Of a stretch of DNA of 64,000 nt, positions 23,043-33,825 are shown piece by piece. Location of the stretch: NCBI GenBank assembly GCA_022578965.1, contig MU400506.1, forward strand, positions 1,054,001-1,118,000, in the 5' to 3' direction. Each line of letters begins with the position of its first letter. Within the stretch, counting starts at the first letter, position 1. The stretch is from Xylaria sp. FL1777. Lineage: Eukaryota; Ascomycota; Sordariomycetes; Xylariales; Xylariaceae. The notes beneath the pieces were generated by a model. The model did not search any database and was not told where the DNA came from. It saw nothing but the letters and a program-made list of their open reading frames with translations. Both the position numbers and the translations under genes were made by a program.

Positions 23043-25376
23043 ATGCCTGCGCCAGCAGTTCCAGAGTACGTTGGACCCTTGGGCCTTCAATGTGTGTTGC
23101 AGCTATGCTAAGCGCCTGTACAGGATTTCTGAAGAGGTCATACACGAGTCAATTGATACCCGCACCGAGACACTCGTGTCCCTGCGCGAACTCGGACCCC
23201 CAGACCTCGTCCACCTGCTTAAGCAAAACTTGCGAAACACCGGTAAACAGGTATGTCTTTGTAATACTCTCGCAGCTTTTCTTCTAGGAGCTCCCTCTCT
23301 GATCCGCGCTCTACTCTAGACGGGCGTTTACCACCATGTTACCGGCGTCGATGCTTCCTCCTCGGCTAGTCTCGCCGCCTACATCAACACACTAACCTAC
23401 AAAGAGCACGGTCAAGCGCCCACACATAAGATCGTCGAGGGGATCTATTGCTGCTACAATGCCTTCTCCCGTCTTGACATGCGCGTTCATGTCACTATTC
23501 CCGGCACCGTCGAGGCCTTCTGTGTCGACGAGAGAGGCGACAAACGTAAAGCTACTGATGAACTCTGGCTCGAGACATACCTTTGTAGCGTATTGCGTGC
23601 TTATTCATACGCCGATGACGGCAGCGGAGACACCATACGCAAGATAATGGGTGTGCGACGCTTCAATCCCGTCACCAATACCGAGACTGAGCACCGCTTC
23701 CTGAGCGCCGCCGAGACCCTCTTCTTCCGAGGTTCGTGACGGCGTGCCTATTAAATTCCCAGCTAAGCAAATCAAATACTGATGTATGATGCTACAGGTT
23801 GGCAATTGGGTTCCGACTCTGTCGTTCAGGTGCCCAACAATGTTTCAAATCACTTGACTTCGGGCCTATTAAAATACTTCCACACAACTGGTCGTTTTAC
23901 TTCCGCCATCAACCTCTTCGAAAAGCTCCGAACACAGAATGTTGAAGTATCTTCGCTACTCGCCAAGGTCCTCTTTATGGGGAACGAAGAGGTACAAGGC
24001 GTCCGAGTGCTCTACCAAGCCTTGAAAGAATCCCCCATGGATTATGTCATGTTGGACACCCAGGCTGAGTTCCTCATACAGAAGGCGATGATAGCCGATA
24101 CGCCCGCGCGGAAGGAAGAGATATTGAAAATGGCACTAGGGTGCGCCGATCGTAGTACTATCGCCGCCCCTAGTGAATTCGGAACGTGGGCTCGATTAGC
24201 CCAGGTCTATGTGGCTCTGGAGGATTGGGAAAACGCCCTGACGATACTTAATTCCTGCCCAATGTTCACATATCAGGATAAGGACGCACCAATAATGCCA
24301 GAGCCAAAGGAAGTATATCTCCCGACGCTACCGGAAACTCGGCTCGACGAGATTGACAGTGAACCAGAGTCCAGGTTCTCGGAACAAGTAGACCAAAGTC
24401 TGCTAAACATTAGAGCAGCAGGCTACCGAGGTACCTTTAAGCTAGCATATAACATTCTCACTGAGATGACAGCGAAGATCGGCTGGGACCAGTTACTAAA
24501 GATACGCAGCTCAGTTTTTGTTATGGAGGATGAGTATCGGACCGACCGACAAGACGAGGCCTCACACGGTCCACCCTCAAAGCGAAATCCCAGCACAGAT
24601 GGGTTGCGTGGCTCACCAGAGCCCTCTACAAATGGTGATCATGAAGCGGAGGACGGAGAAGACCAGAAAAAAGGCCGAAATGATTCCACCCCAGCACCGT
24701 TGATCAATGGTGGCGACAACGAAACAGTGGAAAAGCCAACACATACCATCGACCCCAGTGAGGTCAAGGCCGATGGTGATACTGTGAGACTATACCCCCT
24801 GCTACAATGAAGCAACCACTAATGACACTATAGACGGCGACTACCGATGAACACCTTTCTCGGTTGAACAACAAGCGTCTATGTGAGAGATGGTTGGATA
24901 GCCTTTTCATGGTTCTTTATGAGGATCTCCGTGTCTACACTATTTGGAGGACCCAGATGGCTCAGTATCGAGCACAGTCTATGCAGTACAAGAAGTCAGC
25001 CGAAGAGTGGGAAATCCTAGGTGCCTTGGCAGAACGCTTGCAACATCATGATGAGGCAGCCGAGGCATACAAGGCATGCCTTGCTGCACGGTTTAGCCCC
25101 AAAGCACTGTCAGGCATCCTGCGGGCTTTCCAGAAGAAGCAGAGCACAAGGGACACAGTAGGAGCTGTCATTCGGCTAGTGACATGGCAATACCGATGGT
25201 ACTCTGAATTCTCACCTGAGCTCCTTCATACGATACGAGTCCTTATTGAGGAGCAAGGCGCTGTCAAGGTGCGATCGCACATTCAGTCGACGAGCTTGCC
25301 TCAAAATGTTCTCGACTTGACCCATCACTACGCCGCACTATGTGCGACTTTCCGAAGCAGCGGGACAGACGGTTAG
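23043..25376 (+). CDS. ChAPs-family exomer subunit (Bch1/Bud7-like)
   Basis: Proposed exons are 23043-23065, 23103-23250, 23320-23731, 23798-24783 and 24834-25376, giving 703 residues. The first intron would be only 37 nt (GTACGT to TTGCAG); introns 2-4 have ordinary sites (GTATGT, GTTCGT, GTGAGA donors). The body is clearly ChAPs: SLRELGPPDLVHLL, GVYHHVTGVDASS, YCCYNAFSRLDMRV, ADDGSGDTIRKI, FFRGWQLGSD, then TPR-like helices (EFGTWARLAQVYVALEDWE) and CPMFTYQDKDAP. These proteins work with Chs5 and Arf1 at the trans-Golgi to carry selected cargo such as chitin synthase to the plasma membrane. A polar, disordered insert lies at about 430-500. Without the 37-nt intron the N-terminal frame is broken by a one-base shift near 23093. 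Confidence 0.87.
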
Positions 25377-26529
25377 ATGTATCCTAATAGCAAGGATATA
25401 AATATTGTAAAACGACGTTTTGTAATGCAGACTGGGCAGCAGGAGGCGATTGGCGTCAACCCTCTGGAGGCAAAAAATACATTGCTCATTAATTATTATA
25501 CAGAGAAATGGAGATACTATTAGATACCCGTCAGGATTCAATCCCCTAGCAGGATGCCCTTCGCGCAGCATACTCGACTATTTTTTGAACTTGATCATAG
25601 ATGCCAGCCAGAAGATCTATTCCCTATGTAGGCCAATAACAAGGAATCGACTTTTAGAGAGCAGGCAATCCGAGCTATGAAACACCTACGTGGAGCATAA
25701 ATTCATGTTAACTCTAAAGGTCCGATTACCAGGTGCCTCGTAACCATCCTTCCCCCTGGAACGAGCGAGTTATTTTAGGCGTATTCTACTGGTCCATGTC
25801 TTTTTATTCTATCGACTGATCAGCTACCTCGCTCCCCGCAGCAAAGACGATTTCTCTATCCTTGGGAGAATTGTGAGTGATGTGTCGTATCCACAAAGCT
25901 CCTCAATAACGCTCCAAGATTCCGGTTTACATATACTATTAACTAGCCCTAAGCTCTAGGTGATCCGTAAATCAAGCGTCTTATCGCTACTACACGATAC
26001 AGCTTGCGCAGTTTTAAGGTGAGAAAGAAAGCACTATACACTAATAAATCGTCTGCCTATCTATGCCTTGATTCTTCGTTTGAAGCTATTTATTTTACGT
26101 TGAATGCCAATATGCTGAGTTAAACTATCTTTAAAGATGTTGTTGCTCTGGCACTAGAAACTCTAACTGAGAGGTTAACATGCTCCTTGAATAAGAGCGT
26201 AAGATGCCTCAACAAACCAACCCCAAAATGGATGGATTATATCACCAGCTTAAACGTAAAAGGAATAAAAGGAAAGAAGACTTTTCGGATAACTAGGTGA
26301 TTTTGAAGTCGTGATAGACATTTAGATATATGCCTTAAAAAGACAGCTCCTTCGATCTGATTGGGCAAAGCCCCCAATTCAACCTGACGAATGATGTCAT
26401 CATTGTCTTCTCTTTTCAACATAGGGCTAATATCACAACGACATCTACAGCTTCACAATGAGTTGAAGAGTGTATGACCCCATGAATATTTGTTTAGTAG
26501 GAACCGGGGGATAGTCGACAGCTTGCACG
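25377..26529. other. Intergenic region
   Basis: The 3' UTR of the ChAPs gene and the promoter of the mitochondrial carrier lie here. The sequence is AT-leaning and I see no gene, tRNA or repeat. Confidence 0.45.
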
Positions 26530-28015
26530 ATGAGCGGCAGTTCACATACCGATGTTATGTTAGTGAGTCTCTCTCGGAGCAACACCATAAACCTATTATT
26601 GCCTATACAATAGTCACCTCCCTTCGCGAAGATAGCTAACTGGCAACAGGCTGGCGCCGCGGCGGCGTTCACAGTCGACATGATGATATATCCCTTGGAC
26701 ACACTCAAAACTCGACAGCAAAGCCAGGATTTCCTAAAGACCTTCGCTAATCCCTCAACCAAGACACGGCTACCATACCGGCAGCTATTCAGGGGACTCT
26801 ACCAGGGAATAGGTATCGTCGTCGTTGCGACGCTACCAGCAGCAGTATGCATCTCTCTGCTCACCACATTCATTCTCCTCCTGCGTGTTTTCAGGGTCAC
26901 AAGAACGAGCGAAGAGGATTTTACAAACCGGGATTGGTAACAATACTAACAACGGCTGAATTATCCCAGGGCACTTTCTTCACCGTGTACGAGGCATCCA
27001 AGTCATTTCTAGGCCGTCACGCCTCCAGCGTTGGATTCCCGCAGCCGCTCGTCCATTCCAGCGCCTCGGCCATCGCAGAATGCGCCTCCTGTCTCGTGCT
27101 GACGCCGGCGGAGGTCATCAAGCAGAACGCGCAGATGCTGCAGCAGCGGCGGCGGGGCATATCGAGCGACAGCCACAGCGGCGGCCAGTCTCCGTCCGGG
27201 AAGTCCACCTCTCTGCAAGCACTTCGTCAGCTAGGCGGCGGCACCGACGCAGGGCGGAGGCTGCTCTCAGGCTACGCGGCGCTGGTCGCGCGCAATCTAC
27301 CCTTCACGGCCATCCAGTTCCCCATCTTCGAATTCGTGCGCGTGCGGCTGTGGAGGAGACGGCGTCCAGAGGCCGGGGGTGGTGGTGGTGGCGGCAGCAG
27401 CAGCAGCGGCTCCCGATTCGGCGCCAGCGAGACGCGGAGCCTCCTTGAGACGGGCCTCGTGACGGGGGCGAGCGCAGGGTTGGCTGGGAGCTTCGCGGCG
27501 CTAGTCACGACGCCAATGGACGTCGTCAAGACTCGCTTGATGCTTGCCGCGGGGAGCAGCAGTGGGCAGGATGTTCGACAGGTTAGTTAGTTAGTGTAGT
27601 CACTTGGAGTCCTTTTTAATCCCCCTCCCCCTTCCTTTTTGGAATGTCTCGGGAGTCGCGAATCTCCTAATCTGGAACATCCCGCTCCTGCAGGCTCCCG
27701 AGACTCTGAAGACGTCTTACCACATGCGGAATTTTTACTGACCCCCAGCGTTCTAAACAGGGCGCTCAGGAGCGGATGGGGGAGGCTGGGGCGGCGGAGG
27801 GTGGTGGTGGTGGTGGTAGGTACCACGCTCGGGGAGGCCTAGCGGTGGCGCGGGAGGTGTTTGCCGAGAAGGGAGTCGCCGGGCTATTTCGAGGCGCGAT
27901 CCTTCGATCTGTGTGGACGGCCGTGGGAAGCGGTCTGTATCTAGGCATGTACGAGGTCGCCAAGGCATGGCTTGCAAGAGGCAAAGACGAAGAGGTTGAC
28001 AATAATTTCCCGTAG
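26530..28015 (+). CDS. pet8: Mitochondrial S-adenosylmethionine carrier (Pet8/SLC25A26 type)
   Basis: Four exons, 26530-26562, 26650-26844, 26970-27581 and 27761-28015, all join in phase and give 364 residues. The start codes MSGSSHTDVML, and the next exon begins AGAAAAFTVD. The three carrier signatures are PLDTLKTR (repeat 1), PAEVIKQ (repeat 2) and PMDVVKTR (repeat 3), with NLPFTAIQFPIFEF and the C-terminal GLYLGMYEVAKAW. This order and the AEVIKQ second signature fit the SAM carrier subfamily, which brings SAM into mitochondria in exchange for S-adenosylhomocysteine. The protein is longer than yeast Pet8 (about 284) because of inserts in the matrix loops: a serine- and glycine-rich stretch in repeat 2, poly-Gly/poly-Ser near 260-280 and GGGGGG in repeat 3. 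Six membrane helices are expected. Exons 3-4 are unusually GC-rich. Confidence 0.86.
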
Positions 28016-31000
28016 CGCGAAATCACGTAATGCCGCCACGCCCGTCTCGGGGATGGGCACAGCTCGTCTTTGTGAAACTGCTCGGCTCTGAATACGTTAT
28101 ACGCAGGACGTTGCGCTGCGAATCGCAGTGGATCACTTGAACTACTAATTATCAGGCAAAATAGGTCGGGACAGCAGTTATTAGCTTGGGATGATCCTGT
28201 TTCCAGATTTGGTAGTTACAGGCGAACGAGAAATCGGCCAATATAAAGGAAATTTGACCCTGTGGAAATCGTGGATGGAATACTGTCTACGGTGGCTCGT
28301 TAGCATTTGGGGGAGACAGTGCAGGGCGTCCTAAACCGAACAACGCATAGTCCGCGGTGACTATTTAGAGACTATTCAGATCTAGATCACTGCGAATTCA
28401 CATCTTGCGTTGGATTCAAACCTGATATCTCAGTGTTCATTCAAGGGGGACCCCGGTAGGAAAGGAACCATGAGGGTAGGAGTAATGTGGCCTGTTCTAG
28501 ATATTTTCGAAACACAAACAAAACGATTTGACGCTGTTGCTTTAGCCCCGGAACCACTTAACAATTCTTGCCGTCTCCTAGCACACGGTGCCGATTTAAA
28601 CTTGACTAAATATTGGGCGTTACACTGGTCTCTTAACGAGCTCTATTATTCCCTATATGATATAATGGTACGATTTAGTAGCAGAGAAACAGGGCCCTGC
28701 TTAACTGCATCTAGACCGGTCAGTGGCTATCGTAGTATCTGGGGCAGCATCGACTCCGCGATATGCGGCCAATTCTTAAAACGGTCAACTAACGGTACTC
28801 TGGATGCTGTCCCAATAGTTTCGATCGTCAATAATACCGGCACATCAACGCTAGCGTAGGACGCCGGCATCTCTCGAACAGTAATCGGACGGGAAGAAGA
28901 AGCTGAGACCCGGACCTCGGTGGTCCGTGATGCCGGATATTAGTTATTGATGGAGACGAGCGCCCGGGCTGGCTTTTGCGTGCGTGTCGGCATCACGCGG
29001 AAAGACGGCCCGCCTGCCGACAAACTAGCACTGGCAGCAGTAGAGATAAGGCTTCTTCCGGTCAGACCGGCTGCGTACTATGTAATTCAATCTGTCTGTC
29101 GCCATATTCGGGATCGTGTGAGGGCTATGGTCTGTGAACCCGTTATCCCAGGATCTCTGATCCACCGGCCGCAGACGCCTAAAGAGCCTAATAGCTGGTT
29201 TGTAGATCAGCCAAAAGCATCGTAATGAGATTTTTGTTTATTCGACTCGTTTTGCATGCGAGGCGAAGATCATCTGCGTGCCGCGCGCATCGCAGCGCGG
29301 TTATGCCAGATTGTAAACTCTTTTTTTAATGTCAATAATATACGATGATAATATAGGTATCCCACCACCCTCTACTTATTTGAATAAGGGGAGGTACGGC
29401 ATTTCCCTCGCCAACCGGGATGAAACCTCGCGAAGATGAAATGTGCAACACAGCAGCGGTCACCATGTCATCGTAAACAGAACATAGATATGTGCGGTCC
29501 TAAGAATACGAATGCATACCCGAACGATATAATACCAAACATCGAAGGTGAAATACCCCATGAACGGTATGTGTTTGTCCAACGTTAGTTATTTGTTAAG
29601 GACTCACCCACGACTGGTTCAGGCTATAGGTATAATATGAATTCTCGTCTTCCAAAGCCACTTGCTACGTCACTGTATGAATTTAAGTGATTCTTATGCT
29701 GTGGGGGTCAACGTGACAATAAGGGCGCTAGAAGAACGATATCATAATCCACATATGTGACCAGTTTATTCAGTATATGTGGTACTCGGGCCTGATCGTC
29801 AGGGCTGCAAGTCTTCCAATTCGTCACTGCGTTATTGTAGATTATTAGGTACGTAGTCTAGACGCTCAACGGCAGGTGATAACACTCGGATAGAACCATC
29901 CCATGTCGTGTGGGTTTCCAGTGGGGTGTAAGGTGAGCCGCGCAGCTGCACAAGGGAGTGTGCGGTTCGCAATCAAGACGATATGAAGAAGTAGTCGATG
30001 CCAAATTGCCACTGACGGGTAAACTGAAGAGCGAGGCCTCCTCAGAGGCCTCTACGATCTTCAATAGCGGCGCAGCAAACATATTGTTGTTTATTCTCCT
30101 TGGTGTGACACGGGCAGTCCGGATATTTGAGCTTGAGACCACCAACGACGGCTAACATGCTGGGTATCGTCATCTGGATACTCTCTCCATCTGGATCTTG
30201 GCCCTGTTGGCCGGATCTTGCAGGGAGAAGATGTCAGATACTCTGCCGTTTGTCTACTGCGTATGGTGCACAGTCGTGCCTAGGTGTTTATTCTGGCCAC
30301 TCCCTGCCCCGTCTGCGTGTCTCCTGTCTGTCGGCAGTATGCAGCTACTAGCAAAAGCGAACCACGGCTGGGACGTCAAGGGCTCGAAAGGTCTTATTTT
30401 TAAGCCCCAAGCAGTACCCAAGGTTCCGATGCCAAGGGTGTGTCTAGTTCAATATTCGCTGCATGGAACCCTCCTGCAAGTAGACATACGGCACACTACT
30501 GGGTGTACCAAAACAAGCATGCCAAAACCCGGTAGGTGTTGCCTCATTGGCGGACCAGCAAGCAGTTGATGCTGGTCTACAGCGGTTCTACGCTCGTCGC
30601 AGAGGGTTCAAGACACACGAGGCGTGACGATGCCCTGTTCTGTATGCACTGGCTGTTTTGACGAGCAAGCATCAAATCTGATGTGAGGAGGTTGGTACTC
30701 CAAAGCGAAGGGCCACTTAATAGGTCGCTTGTACAGCATATTGACAGAATGGCAATAGCTCCATACATATGTACTGTACAGGATGGCATCTGCTTACCTA
30801 TCAGTGCAGCGGAATCACCCTGCTTCGCGACCATCCGCCGCCGCAGACTGTAGATAGGGGTAACAGAGCCGAGGCCTTCGCGCTTGCTTGCCTCTCCGGC
30901 TCATCGAGCGTTTCGCACTAGAGAATGCCATCTCTCGCGGGCTAAAAGGCGACGTATCCAGGGTCAGCGCGGGCGGACAGACAGGTAAGGGACGTGTACA

Positions 31001-33108
31001 CGACGGGGAATTCACCAGGCACGGAAGTCTGAGCTGTAACATGTGAAAACGACAGATTGGGTGGAATTGGAATCAAATCGGTTCCGATCATGTAGTATAC
31101 AAAGGCAAACGAGATGGGATTGCGAGAATCTCGCTAGGTAGTTGTACCGTACTTGCACTACAGGGTGTCGGAAGTGCTAACCAATTCGGGCAGTTACCCA
31201 GTCGTGGAGCCCATGTTACCCGGGGGCCTCCACAGCACGTATGTAGGTCACGTGCTCACATGTCCTGTAGTGGCTGTGCAAGTGACAACGAAAAGGTTGC
31301 CTAGTTAGTAAAGTGATGAAGAGAGTAAGGTTAGTTCTCCTTAATGTAGGTATACTGAAAATCGCATTATACATAAGTGCGAGATTTTATTATATCTTCT
31401 TCTAGATAGGTAGACTGTAAATCCGTATAGGAACTCCAGAAGCTGTTCTAAATATCCAAGCTACACACAACGCCACACTACCCATAACTAGATAGACATT
31501 TACGTAGTATACTGCGTATGCGTAAATATAGGGATTAATCCATGGATCTCTGATAGATAAACACCTTCGTGCCCCATTATTATCCACCCCTTCACCTCGC
31601 CAGTTTTTTTTTCCCCTCTCAGTATCTACAGTGAAGTAGAGTACACAGAGTACACTACACTACCTACGCTACACTACACTACATCATCTACTTTGCATCA
31701 GCGCTTCCTCACATCATCCCTTGTCGCTCGTTCAAGCTCAACACAATCTTTGTAACGTCACGTCGCATCATGCCGGGTATGCTTCACGCTGCATAGCTAT
31801 TTGTCTGGCTATTGACCGGCTCATCAAGATTGCCTACAGTATACCTAGCCCTTACAATTGGGACACACTCACCACCGCGTCAGCCCAGAAGCTGTCGCAC
31901 CCCGGTCGCAACTTGCAAGACGAACAGTCTGGTGTGCAGATATTTGTCATTTCCCGGGCATCATAACATAATAGTGCAATAGGGCGGCGAAGGGAGAAAA
32001 GGACAGAAGTCGGAAAGTCAGGAGCGCAGCCGAGGCGTCTGCAGAGCCAAACCCACAATAGGGACTGCCAGATACCGGTGCACTAAATCGCTCGCTCTCT
32101 TGCACAAGGTGTACGCAGTATATGTGCATGTAGGTATAGTACTTTCTCGTTGTCGTTGCTGTTACTGTTATTCGTCCGTCTGCGTGTCTTCCACCCAGCG
32201 CCTTTCCTCTGCACTGCTGCTCTGTTCGCATACGCATAATTCCTAGACGAGAGCGAGCCGTCGCCAATGATCATGGTAAGCGACCGGCCACTCCCGTCTC
32301 GTCATCCTACGAGCTGGCTAGCTTGCCGCGCCTAAATCACGATCTCGTCAAGTGTTGTCGTTCGCGAACCCATCAGGAACCGTTTGCACTAGACCCTTGT
32401 CTCAGGTGGCTCGGAGGATACAGCCAAAGAGGCCCTTGATCGGTCATACTTGGCGATCCAACACACACGAATGGATGCATGTGCGCATGTACCGCAACTA
32501 CACTAACCAAAGGCAAGGTACAGTACAGCAGCATGCTGCGGTGGTGTAGTATAGGTATTTCCTATCGTGAAGGCAGCCCTACAGCTACAGTATTGCTGTC
32601 TACATACGCATACTTACACTACACACATACTACACATACACTACACACACGCTACAATGCTTAGAACCTGCCGTACACCAGACCAGACCTACACATGTAT
32701 CCATAGGTGCGTTAATGGCCATTGGTGCATCGTCTACCCAATCAATGTACTATACCATGTCTGCACCGCGTACTGCGTAGGTGCTGTAGGTCGGTAGGTA
32801 GGTATCGTCAGGTCATGCGGTACCGGTACACTACACCACACCGTATACCTGGCCATGGCGATAGGTACCCGTATACTGTACCTAGCAGGCATCTCGTTGT
32901 ACAGTACAGCACACATCCCTGGTCAATTTGGCCGGCACGTTCCACCCCTTCCACCCCTTCCAGCTTATTCTTCCACGGCCTATGCGTAGTGTACGTACTG
33001 CGTACAACCAACGTCTAGTGGCTGCGCGGCCGGGAAGCGAAGTAAGGGTGGGAAAGGAACGAGAATGAGGCCGAACAGGCAGGATACCTAATAAACCACT
33101 CACAAGAA

Positions 33109-33148
33109 AGAGAGAGAGAGAGAGAGAGACAGAGAGAGAGAGGAGAGG
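33109..33148 (+). repeat. AG dinucleotide microsatellite
   Basis: About 20 AG units with one C interruption, read directly. It lies about 680 bases upstream of the zinc-cluster regulator start. Confidence 0.9.
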
Positions 33149-33404
33149 CTGCTTGCTCGTCGTTGCTCTCGACAGATACGTACCACCTACCTACATACAT
33201 ACATTATGTACATACGCAGTACACCTACATGCCTACTCATGTATCGCTCCATGTATCGCTCCATGCACGGGAGACAAGCTGGTACCACCCCCCCTCGCTG
33301 CACGAACGAACCATCCAAGCAGCCTCAAAGCTCCATTTTCCTTGAATTCCGTTGCAGCGTGCATTTATTTATTAGTCTCCGGCTGGGCGCTAGGACCAAA
33401 AGAG

Positions 33405-33462
33405 TAGCCAAGTGGCTAGACGGAGTCGATGCAAGAGCGAAAAAAACGCCCATTGCACCGAC
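33405..33462 (+). other. Pair of hairpins (possible structured RNA or regulatory element)
   Basis: The near-palindrome at 33405-33418 (TAGCCAAGTGGCTA) is followed by a 15-bp stem formed by 33425-33439 and 33447-33462 around a loop of seven A. The stem has two mismatches, both A opposite C. No RNA family is recognised, and the element could be chance or a promoter palindrome. Confidence 0.35.
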
Positions 33463-33606
33463 AGGTTGAGCTAACAGGAATCTCGGCCCAGGGTCGCGTC
33501 GAAACACCTCAAACATCGGACCACCACCACCATCGTTTTCTTACCTCTCTGCTGTTGCGGCGCTGTGTTTCCCCCTTGGGATCCCCTCCCCTGGCTCCCC
33601 TCGCGC

Positions 33607-33630
33607 GCACGCACGCACGCACGCACGCAC
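33607..33630 (+). repeat. GCAC tetranucleotide microsatellite
   Basis: Six tandem GCAC units, read directly, in the leader region of the zinc-cluster gene. Confidence 0.85.
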
Positions 33631-33825
33631 GTACGCTTGTCGCATAGCTAGCCACCGGTCTAGGTACCGCACCGCTTGACCCGGGGTTCTAGGGCCTGTC
33701 CGGTCCAGTCCCTGGTCCGCTGCGGGCTTCGTTACCTTTTCGCAGCTGCTGCTGCTACCTCGATTCTGCGTGCCCCTGCTCAGATCGAGCCCCCGTAGTA
33801 GTTCCAATTTAAAATCAAATCAAAA

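Larger units (their letters stand above)
28016..33825. other. 5.8-kb gene-poor region upstream of the zinc-cluster gene
   Basis: Frames at 28410-28859 and 28947-29225 are the longest but start with non-ATG codons or lack recognisable content. From about 31600 to the next gene the sequence is full of short TACAC, GGTA and AG repeats, typical of a long regulator promoter and leader. No tRNA or transposon gene was seen. Confidence 0.45.

Noticed and set aside
22565..23287. A 240-codon plus-strand frame upstream of and over the ChAPs start
   Set aside because: It is in a different frame from the conserved protein, Cys- and Pro-rich, and has no family features.
25520..25570. GGATTCAATCCC, resembling a tRNA T arm
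   Set aside because: No acceptor stem, A box or anticodon arm can be formed around it.
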